A stretch of 5,755 bases of DNA from Prevotella sp. UBA4376 (GCA_002391185.1 DGRY01000138.1:1-5755); one strand, 5' to 3'; counted from the stretch's first letter, positions 1 to 5,755 are shown. Notes: generated by a model from the letters alone, not told the origin. Numbers and translations: made by a program.

Positions 1-1
1 T

Positions 2-91
2 CAGGACTATCTGGACAAGAATCCTGATGGATATTGCCATTTGCCTTTAGCTCTGTTTGAGTTTGCAAAAAAAGCAAAGGAAAAAAAATAA
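2..91 (+). CDS. C-terminal end of an unrecognised protein (partial)
   Basis: Reading from base 2 gives 29 codons and a TAA stop at 89-91; the start lies outside the window. The visible tail runs from QDYLDKNPDGYCH to a lysine-rich end, FAKKAKEKK, and has no transmembrane segment. I do not recognise the family, and this stretch is too short to assign one. The frame is accepted as real because it stays open from the window edge, ends just before a hairpin (96-134) placed like a terminator, and faces the convergent hppA gene with nothing else in the gap. The lysine-rich end is partly forced by the A-rich DNA there. Confidence 0.55.
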   Translation, partial: QDYLDKNPDGYCHLPLALFEFAKKAKEKK

Positions 92-95
92 GATA

Positions 96-134
96 TTCAA
101 CTTACGCAAGCTACGCTTGCTTGCGAAAGTTGAA
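96..134 (+). terminator. Hairpin just after the partial plus-strand gene
   Basis: TTCAACTT (96-103) pairs with AAGTTGAA (127-134), and CGCAAGC (105-111) pairs with GCTTGCG (119-125). One A-A mismatch (104/126) separates the two stems, and the loop is 112-118. It begins four bases after the stop of the upstream gene, so it is probably its transcription-ending or mRNA-stabilising hairpin. No strong T-run follows, so a classical intrinsic terminator is not certain; a dispersed palindromic repeat is the alternative. Confidence 0.5.
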
Positions 135-153
135 ATTATCATATATCAAGACT

Positions 154-188
154 ATTATAATCTGGGGAACACGCCCCCAGATCATAAT
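154..188 (-). terminator. Hairpin at the end of hppA
   Basis: ATTAT (154-158) pairs with ATAAT (184-188), and ATCTGGGG (160-167) pairs with CCCCAGAT (175-182), with loop 168-174. The single unpaired position (159/183) is A-C on the plus strand but a G-U wobble in minus-strand RNA, so the fold is better in the hppA transcript. The hairpin starts inside the hppA stop codon (188-190). No T-run follows in the minus direction, so it may protect the 3' end or end transcription only weakly. Confidence 0.55.
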
Positions 189-2392
189 TAAAGAAAGGCT
201 ACAGTTAAACCAGCCATGACAATACTTACCATTGACATCAGTTTAATAAGAATATTAAGAGAAGGCCCTGAGGTGTCTTTGAAAGGATCACCAACGGTGT
301 CACCAACTATAGTTGCCTTATGAGCAAACGAACCCTTACCACCAAAGTTACCTTCTTCAACCATCTTCTTGGCATTATCCCATGCGCCACCTGCATTTGC
401 CATAAACACAGCAAGTGTAAAACCTGCTGAAAGTCCGCCTACAAGAAGTCCTAACACACCTGCAACACCAAGCACACACCCCACAACAATAGGAATAACT
501 ATGGCAAGAAAAGCTGGAAGAATCATCTCATGTTGAGCTGCCTTGGTAGATATCTCCACACAACGCCCATAGTCGGGAGTTGCCTTTCCTTCAAGTATGC
601 CTGCAATGGTTTTGAACTGACGCCGCACCTCAACAACCATTTTCTGTGCAGCACGTCCCACAGCCTCCATGGTGAGACCACAGAACAAAAAAGCAGCCAT
701 TGCTCCAATGAATGCGCCGACAAGAACTGTTGGATTCATAAGTGTTACTTGGAAGAAATTCATGAAATCAGGCATTGTGGCTGACGACGGATCAAAGATC
801 TTTCCTGCCGAGTCAAAAAACTGCTGTCCACCTTGCACAGCATGAATCATAGCCATTTTCACCTCTTCCACATAACTTGCAAGAAGTGCAAGAGCTGTTA
901 GAGCTGCCGAACCAATAGCAAAGCCCTTTCCTGTTGCTGCCGTGGTGTTACCAAGAGCATCAAGAGCATCTGTGCGATGACGAATATCCTCGCCAAGCTC
1001 ACTCATTTCGGCATTTCCTCCAGCATTATCGGCAATAGGCCCATAAGCATCTGTGGCAAGGGTGATTCCAAGAGTAGAAAGCATTCCTACTGCTGCTATA
1101 CCTATTCCATATAATCCATGAGAAATACTTTCTGCCGACAAACTCATGTCAAAACCATTGGCACACAGATAGCTCAACATAATAGCTATTCCAATTGTAA
1201 GAACAGGAATACAAGTTGAAATCATCCCTGTACCTATACCTTTTATTATAACAGTTGCTGAACCTGTTTGCCCTGCTTCAGCAATCTTCTTTGTGGGGCG
1301 ATAGCTATGCGAAGTGTAATATTCTGTTGCTTGCCCTATGATGACTCCTGCCACAAGACCCGAGATAACAGAGAACGAAAGTCCTATCCAATTAGAAATT
1401 CCAAGCAGATAAAGAATAACAAAGGAAGCTATAGCTATTAGCAAAGCAGCTGTATTTGTGCCAAGGGCCAAAGAGTTAAGCAAATTTTTCATAGTAGCAC
1501 CTTCCTTGGTGTGAACAAGAAATATACCTATAATACTAAGGAATATGCCCACTGCTGCTATAATCATTGGGGCTATAATAGCCTTTATCTGTACATCGGG
1601 AGTCATAGCAAAAGCAGTCGCACCAAGAGCAGCTGTTGAAAGAATAGAACCGCAATAGCTCTCATACAAATCTGCTCCCATGCCAGCAACATCACCCACA
1701 TTATCACCCACATTATCTGCTATCGTTGCAGGATTACGGGGATCATCCTCAGGAATGTCAGCTTCAACCTTTCCTACTATATCAGCCCCCACATCGGCTG
1801 CCTTTGTGTATATTCCACCACCAACGCGGGCAAAAAGAGCCTGGGTAGAAGCGCCCATACCAAAAGTGAGCATTGTTGTTGTAATGGTTACAAGGCCCAT
1901 TGGTTCGCCCTCATAGAAATAATTAAGTATGAGAAACCACATAGCTATATCAAGAAGGCCCAATCCCACAACAACAAGTCCCATAACTGCCCCAGAACGA
2001 AAAGCAATACTGAGTCCTTTATCGAGCCCCTGACGGGCTGCATTGGCTGTACGCCCAGAGGCATAAGTGGCAGTTTTCATACCAAAAAATCCTGCAAGTC
2101 CCGAAAAGAAACCTCCCGTTAAAAAAGCAACAGGAACCCACGGATTCTGCACTTTCAGCACATAAGCCATGAAGGCAAAGATAATGGCAAGAGCTATAAA
2201 CACATAGCACACCACCTTATACTGCTGTTTAAGATAAGCCATTGCACCCTCGCGCACATATCGCGCAATTTCACGCATACGAGGTGTTCCTTCGTCGCAC
2301 TTCATCATGCTGCAAAAGAAATACCATGCCATTAACAAGGCTACTATAGAAGCTACTGGTACAAGCCAGAATACTGTTGGAATGTTTGTCAT
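188..2392 (-). CDS. hppA: Potassium-dependent membrane ion-pumping pyrophosphatase (Na+ or Na+/H+)
   Basis: An inner-membrane pump that hydrolyses pyrophosphate to phosphate and uses the energy to export Na+ and/or H+. At 734 residues it has the family's normal length, with many hydrophobic segments from residue 5 to the C-terminus (the family has about 16). The PPi/Mg site is intact: D200, D204, K208 and E210 in the [19 protein letters not shown] block, then D226, D230 and D234 in [13 protein letters not shown]; the second block is [19 protein letters not shown] (447-465) and the third is [11 protein letters not shown] (666-676) with [16 protein letters not shown] (696-711). [10 protein letters not shown] (481-490) has Ala485 and Gly488 where potassium-independent enzymes carry Lys and Thr, so potassium dependence is predicted. 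Glu244 in DLYESY matches the sodium-pump position. The start at 2392 gives the expected N-terminus; there is no Shine-Dalgarno. Transcribed alone or with the AraC gene upstream. Confidence 0.97.
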   Translation of the reverse strand: MTNIPTVFWLVPVASIVALLMAWYFFCSMMKCDEGTPRMREIARYVREGAMAYLKQQYKVVCYVFIALAIIFAFMAYVLKVQNPWVPVAFLTGGFFSGLAGFFGMKTATYASGRTANAARQGLDKGLSIAFRSGAVMGLVVVGLGLLDIAMWFLILNYFYEGEPMGLVTITTTMLTFGMGASTQALFARVGGGIYTKAADVGADIVGKVEADIPEDDPRNPATIADNVGDNVGDVAGMGADLYESYCGSILSTAALGATAFAMTPDVQIKAIIAPMIIAAVGIFLSIIGIFLVHTKEGATMKNLLNSLALGTNTAALLIAIASFVILYLLGISNWIGLSFSVISGLVAGVIIGQATEYYTSHSYRPTKKIAEAGQTGSATVIIKGIGTGMISTCIPVLTIGIAIMLSYLCANGFDMSLSAESISHGLYGIGIAAVGMLSTLGITLATDAYGPIADNAGGNAEMSELGEDIRHRTDALDALGNTTAATGKGFAIGSAALTALALLASYVEEVKMAMIHAVQGGQQFFDSAGKIFDPSSATMPDFMNFFQVTLMNPTVLVGAFIGAMAAFLFCGLTMEAVGRAAQKMVVEVRRQFKTIAGILEGKATPDYGRCVEISTKAAQHEMILPAFLAIVIPIVVGCVLGVAGVLGLLVGGLSAGFTLAVFMANAGGAWDNAKKMVEEGNFGGKGSFAHKATIVGDTVGDPFKDTSGPSLNILIKLMSMVSIVMAGLTVAFL

Positions 2393-2432
2393 AAGCGTAT
2401 TATTAAAGTTATATCACGAGGGCTAAGATATA

Positions 2433-2465
2433 AAAAAATACAATAGGTTGTACCACATAACCAAA
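2433..2465 (-). promoter_or_regulatory. Candidate hppA promoter
   Basis: On the minus strand a TTTG (2465-2462) is followed after 21 bases by TATTTTTT (2440-2433), one base off the Bacteroidetes TAnnTTTG -7 motif. Spacing matches the usual 19-21 bases, and a transcript from here would have a leader of roughly 35 bases. The region is very A/T-rich and overlaps an A7 run (2432-2438), so chance similarity is possible. A second, poorer -7 match, TATCTTAG, lies at 2430-2423. A weak hairpin (2446-2462) in the same gap could instead end the AraC transcript. Confidence 0.35.
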
Positions 2466-2475
2466 TTTTTTTTTA

Positions 2476-3282
2476 CTACAGAGAAGATTGTTCTCTTTCT
2501 TGTCTTATTTCACGTGGAGTCTTTCCTATATACCTCTTACAGAAAGCAGCAAGATTGCTTATTGTTGAAAATCTAAGATCTTGATAGGCTACCTTCAAAG
2601 GCACATCGTGAGTATGAAAATAGGAAACAATATCATTGCAGCGCCTACGCAATAACCAACTACTTGGAGTTTCATTAAATTCAGCCTTGAAGACTAACAG
2701 AAAATTACTACGTGTCATACCTACAGCAGCAGCAAGTTGATTGACACTCATAGTGTTGTCAACTACTCTCAGCACACGCGCCTTGAAATTTCCTCGGATT
2801 GAGGCAAGAGGTTTTAGAAAACGAGAGAATTCCTCTACAGAAAGCGTTTTTCTTAGAAGAAAGAAAAGTTCTTTCATACGCATGAGCCGTATCTCACTGC
2901 TGTTTATCCCCTTACGAAGAAGATTGGCCGTGTGTTGAAAGAAAGACTTTATTAAATCAGGCGAGTTAATAACATTTCTATAATGAGGATGCTGTTGTTT
3001 ATCCTCTACAGCAGAAACAATGCTATCATCTATATCAATTGTTTTTGGTATTTCATCAAAACAAATAGATACAATTTCTGTTTCTGCAGACAAAGATTGT
3101 AACGTGACCTTGCTCTCAACAGGCAAAGCCATTAGAAAGCCCTCAGGCAACCTACGAAGATTATTGCCGATATGGGCTACCATATTTCCTTGAGCTACAT
3201 AAATTAAATAACAGTTTGACGTGCTATCAATATAATGTTTTTCATCAAGGCAAAATGTCTTTAGAACGAACTGTGGATCCAT
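2476..3282 (-). CDS. AraC-family transcriptional regulator
   Basis: A 268-residue DNA-binding regulator. The C-terminal third (about 166-262) is an AraC domain with two helix-turn-helix units: the first around 179-203 (MSVNQLAAAVGMTRSNFLLVF) and the second around 228-255, ending in the family hallmark FCKRYIGKTPREIRQ (247-261). Residues 1 to about 90 look like the small beta-rich, cupin-type sensing domain of the family (for example GFLMALPVESKVTLQS); the stretch 105-165 is probably helical linker. Neither the ligand nor the target genes can be told from sequence. The gene ends with tandem in-frame stops, TAG at 2478-2476 followed by TAA, and an A9 run on its own strand. The ATG at 3282 is supported by a consensus promoter about 55 bases upstream. 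It lies 83 bases upstream of hppA on the same strand, with a separate candidate hppA promoter between, so co-regulation of hppA is only a possibility. Confidence 0.93.
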   Translation of the reverse strand: MDPQFVLKTFCLDEKHYIDSTSNCYLIYVAQGNMVAHIGNNLRRLPEGFLMALPVESKVTLQSLSAETEIVSICFDEIPKTIDIDDSIVSAVEDKQQHPHYRNVINSPDLIKSFFQHTANLLRKGINSSEIRLMRMKELFFLLRKTLSVEEFSRFLKPLASIRGNFKARVLRVVDNTMSVNQLAAAVGMTRSNFLLVFKAEFNETPSSWLLRRRCNDIVSYFHTHDVPLKVAYQDLRFSTISNLAAFCKRYIGKTPREIRQEREQSSL

Positions 3283-3338
3283 TCTCTAATCAATTGCGAA
3301 GTAAATAACTACTAAAATCTAATAAAATATTCTTAACA

Positions 3339-3369
3339 CAAATGTAAGGAAAAAAACAAATACTTCAAA
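3339..3369 (-). promoter_or_regulatory. Consensus Bacteroidetes promoter of the AraC gene
   Basis: On the minus strand TTTG (3369-3366), exactly 19 bases, then TACATTTG (3346-3339) match both elements of the primary sigma factor promoter of Bacteroidetes (-33 TTTG, -7 TAnnTTTG) at the right spacing. Transcription should start near 3333, giving a leader of about 50 bases before the AraC-family ATG. This is the best promoter match in the window. Confidence 0.72.
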
Positions 3370-3460
3370 ATTTTTTAGCAACTATTTTTGTTTTTTGATA
3401 CAACACATATCCTTATTGACATAAAAAACTGGAAATATTATATCTTAAACATTATTATTT

Positions 3461-3483
3461 GTTACATCACGATACAATGTAAC
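3461..3483. promoter_or_regulatory. Inverted repeat, possible operator
   Basis: GTTACAT (3461-3467) and ATGTAAC (3477-3483) are perfect inverted arms around a 9-base centre, CACGATACA. It sits about 90 bases upstream of the AraC promoter and about 50 bases upstream of the candidate plus-strand -7 element, a position where a regulator could act on either. The binding protein is unknown; AraC proteins more often use direct repeats, so this need not be the neighbouring regulator's site. Confidence 0.3.
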
Positions 3484-3535
3484 GTAGCACAAAGTTTATG
3501 AAACCATTAAGTAATAGCGTAAAAAAAATATTATC

Positions 3536-3543
3536 TATCTTTG
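3536..3543 (+). promoter_or_regulatory. Candidate plus-strand -7 promoter element
   Basis: TATCTTTG fits the Bacteroidetes TAnnTTTG motif exactly and is followed by GCATCATC and an A9 run, a setting common for start sites in this phylum. There is no TTTG at the expected position 19-21 bases upstream (the bases there are TAATAG), so it is half a promoter at best. Another exact match at 3383-3390 shows that the motif can arise by chance in this AT-rich gap. Confidence 0.35.
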
Positions 3544-3549
3544 CATCAT

Positions 3550-3715
3550 CAAAAAAAAATAAATGAAACAATACACAAATAAGAATAGTTAGAAAATAGT
3601 GTTTTTTTAGGTTTACTCCTTAATTCTAAGGATATTTGTATTAGTGGTTATATTATTTGGTTCGAGTGATTACTCGGAAACAAAAAAAGGGATACGCGTG
3701 AGCGCATCCCTTTTT
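3550..3715 (+). ncRNA. Possible small RNA between a -7 element and a terminator
   Basis: If the -7 element at 3536-3543 is active, a transcript of about 165 bases would start near 3550 and end at the hairpin and T-run at 3684-3715. It would hold three hairpins: TCCTTA/TAAGGA with loop ATTC (3617-3632), CGAGT/ACTCG with loop GATT (3663-3676), and the terminator. The only start codon opens a nine-codon frame, so it would be essentially non-coding. I match it to no known RNA family. The alternative is that the hairpin serves only the dehydrogenase on the other strand and nothing is transcribed here. Confidence 0.25.
3684..3715 (-). terminator. Intrinsic terminator of the dehydrogenase gene
   Basis: AAAAAGGGAT (3684-3693) pairs with ATCCCTTTTT (3706-3715), and CGC (3695-3697) with GCG (3702-3704) around a 4-base loop. 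In minus-strand RNA the remaining position (3694/3705) is a G-U wobble, giving a continuous 14-pair stem followed by seven T's; on the plus strand it is an A-C mismatch followed by TTTTTCTTT. It therefore suits the minus-strand dehydrogenase best (73 bases past its stop codon) but could also act on plus-strand transcripts. Confidence 0.85.
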
Positions 3716-3788
3716 CTTTACTCTCTCAAAGAAATTTAATTCTTCAAAATATCCATTATGCGAAACTTTTTCACTACAGGAAACACCA

Positions 3789-5375
3789 TTATCGTGCCAA
3801 TGTGTATTTGTGAAGGGTGGCACGAACAGCTCCTTTACCGGCATAAAGTTCCTTAACCATTGCTTCTATCTGATTGCCAAGACCTGCTTCATAAAGATCT
3901 AAGCCGAAGACATCCTTGCGACTATATAGTTGCTTCAAACAGCTGTAGTCCTGGTTTTCTTTACCAATTTCAAGTGGGGCAACAATTGCCTGTAACTCTT
4001 CGAGCATTGGGTCGGGTGATGGTTCAAATGATGTGCCATCGTCCTTTATGCCCTTGAGATAACGTGCATAGCCTGCAAGTGTCAAGGGGATGAGCACAAG
4101 ATTGCTCATGTCAAGTCCACGTGCAATATATTTCTTGATGGTTTCTCCAAAGCGAATAGGCAACTTCTGCGACGTGTCTGATGCAATGCGCTGAGGTGCA
4201 TCTGGCATGAAAGGATTAGGCAAACGGCGATTGATTACTGCTCCAATGAATTCGTAAGGGTTAAGCACTCCTGGGTCGGTAACAACTGGCATTGCCTCCA
4301 TATAACCAATCTTCTGAATGAATGCACGCAAATCCTCGTCAGCCATTTCGGCAGAGATGAGTGTGTAACCAAGCATGCAGCCATAGATGCTCATTGCTGT
4401 GTGAAGAGGATTAAGACAGGTTGTAACCTTCATTGTTTCTACCTTGTCAACAGTATCGCGTGTGGTGTAGAGTGCACCACCAAGATCCAATGGAGGACGT
4501 CCATTGGTGTAGTTGTCTTCAATAACAAGATACTGCACTTCTTCGGCATTCACGAAAGGTGCAGTGAAGGTGTGCTTCTCTGTTTCAATATAGTCGTTGT
4601 CTTCAAATCCGTCGGCAGCAAGCATTTCCTTAACCTTCTCATGTGGACGAGGTGTAATCTTGTCGATCATTGACCATGGGAAGGTAATCTTTGTTTCGTC
4701 CTTCAGATAGTCGAGGAACGCCTGTGGAGCAAGTCCATCGGCAACCCACTTTTCTGCGTATGCAAACACTCCTGCTTTAACCTTGTCGCCATTATGTGAG
4801 CAGTTGTCCATGCTCTGAACGGTGAGTGGCAGTTTGCCTGCATTGAAACGCTCAAGCAGCAGTGCACACACCTTACCCATTGCAAACACTGGCTTTAATC
4901 CACGTGCAAGGTCGGCATCGTTATAGCTGTAGCCCTTTTCGGTGATAGTGAATGAAATCATCTGCAATGAAGGATTGCGGAAGATTTCAACAAGGCGTGC
5001 CCAGTCGGCAAACTGATAATCGGCTTTCAAAGCCTCGGTTACAGATGCAATCACCTTCTTTTCTATTGTTCCTGTGCTCTGAAGAGATACAGAAAGTGAA
5101 AGGTTGTTATATGGTGCATAAGCCTTGTCGATTACTTCAAAGTCGAAGGTTTCAGCAACAATCACACCACGATCATATTTTCCTGTGTTCAGTGCATCGT
5201 TAAGGATTGCAGCTGGGAACGCACGGAAAATATTGCCTCCTCCAAAGTGTACCCATGTTGGTTGCTTTGCTGTTTTCTCGCGCAAAGCTGCAATGTCAAA
5301 TTTTGGAAGAATATATCCTTTTTCTTCCCATTCTGCGGCATTAAAGTCGCTCTTTAGAATATCGTTTAGTTTCAT
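3789..5375 (-). CDS. Mannitol dehydrogenase family oxidoreductase, probably fructuronate/tagaturonate reductase-like
   Basis: A 528-residue cytoplasmic NAD(P)-dependent enzyme of the polyol-specific long-chain dehydrogenase family (mannitol 2-dehydrogenase, UxuB, UxaB), which interconverts a ketose or ketouronate and its sugar alcohol or aldonate. The Rossmann domain opens with the nucleotide-binding motif FGGGNIFRAF (44-53). DNCSHNGD (190-197) gives the conserved active-site Asn191, and KVTTCLNPLHTAMS (316-329) supplies the catalytic Lys316, Asn322 and His325; the C-terminal helical domain follows (VVTDPGVLNPYEFIGAVINR, LIPLTLAGYARYL at 428-440). It is longer than the roughly 485-495 residues of E. 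coli UxuB/UxaB and the Pseudomonas mannitol enzyme, and Lys-to-Asn spacing is six rather than the five I recall for those. Substrate cannot be fixed from sequence; hexuronate catabolism is my first guess. There is no Shine-Dalgarno and no clear promoter before the ATG, so it may be read through from the upstream gene. Confidence 0.88.
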   Translation of the reverse strand: MKLNDILKSDFNAAEWEEKGYILPKFDIAALREKTAKQPTWVHFGGGNIFRAFPAAILNDALNTGKYDRGVIVAETFDFEVIDKAYAPYNNLSLSVSLQSTGTIEKKVIASVTEALKADYQFADWARLVEIFRNPSLQMISFTITEKGYSYNDADLARGLKPVFAMGKVCALLLERFNAGKLPLTVQSMDNCSHNGDKVKAGVFAYAEKWVADGLAPQAFLDYLKDETKITFPWSMIDKITPRPHEKVKEMLAADGFEDNDYIETEKHTFTAPFVNAEEVQYLVIEDNYTNGRPPLDLGGALYTTRDTVDKVETMKVTTCLNPLHTAMSIYGCMLGYTLISAEMADEDLRAFIQKIGYMEAMPVVTDPGVLNPYEFIGAVINRRLPNPFMPDAPQRIASDTSQKLPIRFGETIKKYIARGLDMSNLVLIPLTLAGYARYLKGIKDDGTSFEPSPDPMLEELQAIVAPLEIGKENQDYSCLKQLYSRKDVFGLDLYEAGLGNQIEAMVKELYAGKGAVRATLHKYTLAR

Positions 5376-5412
5376 AACTATTATATAAATAAGCCCATCC
5401 CCCCCTATCTAA

Positions 5413-5500
5413 GATTGAAATATTGAAAGATTGAAAGATTGAAATATTGAAAGATTGAAAGATTGAAAGATTGAAATATTGAAAGATTGAAAGATTGAAA
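5413..5500. repeat. Tandem octamer array, 11 x [G/T]ATTGAAA
   Basis: Eleven back-to-back 8-base units with no interruption: GATTGAAA in eight and TATTGAAA in three (units 2, 5 and 9). The order G-T-G, G-T-G, G, G-T-G, G suggests a 24-base higher-order unit copied three times with single extra octamers, as expected from slipped-strand copying. The array ends 37 bases upstream of the dehydrogenase ATG, inside its leader or promoter region, so copy-number changes could alter spacing there. An octamer without stop codons keeps every frame open, so reading frames across it are artefacts. Confidence 0.95.
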
Positions 5501-5502
5501 AT

Positions 5503-5518
5503 TATCAGCTCGCTGATA
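5503..5518. repeat. Short palindrome between the two octamer arrays
   Basis: TATCAGC (5503-5509) and GCTGATA (5512-5518) are perfect inverted arms with a 2-base centre; as RNA it would form a 6-pair stem with loop CTCG. It sits exactly between the two arrays. No T-run follows in either direction, so it is not a convincing terminator. Confidence 0.6.
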
Positions 5519-5524
5519 TAATAT

Positions 5525-5580
5525 CTCCATCTTTCCATTTTTCCATATTTCCATTTTTCCATATTTCCATATTTCCATAT
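5525..5580. repeat. Second tandem octamer array, TTCCAT[AT/TT]
   Basis: Six clean 8-base units from 5533 (TTCCATTT, TTCCATAT, TTCCATTT, then three TTCCATAT) preceded by one degenerate unit, CTCCATCT (5525-5532). The sequence is unrelated to the ATTGAAA array but has the same 8-base period. Both arrays lie in the 249-base gap between the two minus-strand genes. Confidence 0.92.
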
Positions 5581-5585
5581 TCAAT

Positions 5586-5603
5586 TACGAAGCTTGCTTC
5601 GTA
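5586..5603 (-). terminator. Perfect palindrome after the upstream gene, possible terminator
   Basis: TACGAAGC (5586-5593) and GCTTCGTA (5596-5603) are exact inverted arms with a 2-base centre, 21 bases past the stop codon of the upstream minus-strand gene. It could end that transcript or protect its 3' end, but no T-run follows on the minus strand. It shares the core GCTTGCTT with the hairpin near 115-122, so a dispersed palindromic repeat is the alternative. Confidence 0.35.
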
Positions 5604-5624
5604 CACGGGGATGGGTAGGGCTGC

Positions 5625-5755
5625 TTAATCAAAAAATCCTGGTTGTTTGTATTCAATACCCAATTCACGGTCAACGGTGGCAAGAATGCCCTGCACTTGT
5701 CCCAATGCAAACATACGGCCCAACAGGGTGTAGCCGGCATTATGTCCATGGCTTG
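5625..5755 (-). CDS. C-terminal end of a protein, possibly a sugar-acid enzyme (partial)
   Basis: The last 42 residues and a TAA stop (5627-5625) are visible; the rest lies beyond the window. The tail starts SHGHNAGYTLLGRMFALG, continues through VQGILATVDRELGIEY and ends PGFFD. The HGH followed by GYxLLGRxxxLxxxxG is faintly like the end of mannonate dehydratase (UxuA), which would pair well with a fructuronate reductase downstream, but the loop between these elements is much shorter than I would expect, so I do not assign it. It has the same orientation as the dehydrogenase gene 249 bases away, with repeats between, so an operon is possible but not certain. Confidence 0.7.
   Translation of the reverse strand, partial: SHGHNAGYTLLGRMFALGQVQGILATVDRELGIEYKQPGFFD

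Larger units (their letters stand above)
3283..3788. other. 506-base AT-rich intergenic region without a protein gene
   Basis: No convincing coding frame was found on either strand. It contains, in order: the AraC promoter (3339-3369), a 7-base inverted repeat (3461-3483), a possible plus-strand -7 element (3536-3543) with a nine-codon frame behind it (MKQYTNKNS, 3563-3592), two small hairpins (3617-3632 and 3663-3676) and a strong terminator (3684-3715). The bases between the terminator and the dehydrogenase stop (3716-3788) show nothing I can name. Confidence 0.7.
5394..5615. repeat. Inverted repeat flanking the octamer arrays
   Basis: CCCATCCCC (5394-5402) and GGGGATGGG (5607-5615) are perfect 9-base inverted copies about 200 bases apart. 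Just beyond them AGCCC (5392-5396) and GGGCT (5618-5622) also mirror each other. They bracket both tandem arrays and the palindromes, leaving only 16 bases to the dehydrogenase start on one side and 9 bases to the upstream stop on the other. They could be the ends of a small non-coding mobile or dispersed element; no transposase or clear target duplication is visible, so this is tentative. Confidence 0.4.

Noticed and set aside
530..784. Plus-strand frames inside hppA and the dehydrogenase gene
   Set aside because: They are antisense shadows of strongly conserved coding sequence and show no protein family features or start signals.
2446..2462. Small hairpin GGTTGT/ATAACC as a terminator for the AraC gene
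   Set aside because: The stem is six weak pairs with an A-C mismatch in the AraC RNA, and the T-run lies several bases away; it also overlaps the candidate hppA promoter. Too weak to list as a terminator.
3383..3390. A plus-strand TATTTTTG matching the -7 promoter consensus
   Set aside because: It lies in a T-rich stretch with no TTTG at the right distance and no gene behind it; probably a chance match.
3563..3592. Nine-codon frame MKQYTNKNS behind the candidate plus-strand promoter, as a leader peptide
   Set aside because: There is no downstream gene on that strand for it to regulate and no run of a single amino acid type; kept only as part of the intergenic description.
3653..3844. A 63-codon minus-strand frame across the terminator
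   Set aside because: It overlaps the end of the dehydrogenase in another frame and runs through the intrinsic terminator; its sequence has no recognisable protein character.
5341..5562. A 73-codon minus-strand frame across the ATTGAAA array
   Set aside because: The octamer contains no stop in any frame, so the frame is open by construction; the product is a repeat of FNLSIFQS-like residues and overlaps the real start of the dehydrogenase.
5413..5580. CRISPR-like array
   Set aside because: The units are contiguous 8-mers without spacers, and no cas gene is nearby; this is a simple tandem repeat.

Overview
The window looks like a piece of a Bacteroidales chromosome, most likely Prevotella or a close relative. 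The reasons are the Bacteroidetes-type promoter in front of the regulator gene (TTTG, 19-base spacer, TAnnTTTG), start codons without Shine-Dalgarno sequences, AT-rich gaps between genes, and protein types typical of that order: a potassium-dependent membrane pyrophosphatase of the Bacteroides kind and a long mannitol-dehydrogenase-family enzyme. The genus is an inference.

Layout. The window opens with the last 29 codons of an unrecognised plus-strand gene (2-91). It converges on a minus-strand gene for a membrane ion-pumping pyrophosphatase (hppA, 188-2392), and the 96-base gap holds two separate hairpins, one behind each gene. Upstream of hppA on the same strand is an AraC-type regulator (2476-3282) with a consensus Bacteroidetes promoter. 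A 506-base AT-rich gap (3283-3788) follows. It holds that promoter, an inverted repeat, a possible plus-strand promoter with no protein-coding gene behind it, and a strong bidirectional-looking terminator. Next, on the minus strand, comes a 528-residue dehydrogenase of the mannitol dehydrogenase / fructuronate-tagaturonate reductase family (3789-5375). A 249-base gap upstream of it contains two tandem arrays of different 8-base units, several palindromes and a flanking inverted repeat. The window closes with the C-terminal 42 residues of another minus-strand protein (5625-5755).

How the parts fit. The pyrophosphatase turns PPi from biosynthesis into an ion gradient and is a stand-alone housekeeping unit. 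The dehydrogenase probably reduces a ketouronate (hexuronate catabolism) or oxidises a polyol; the tail of the upstream protein faintly resembles a mannonate dehydratase end, which would fit a hexuronate operon but is not proven. The target of the AraC regulator cannot be read from the sequence.

No clear new multi-gene system is visible. The points most worth a second look are the paired octamer arrays just upstream of the dehydrogenase and the promoter-to-terminator stretch at 3536-3715, which may encode a small RNA.
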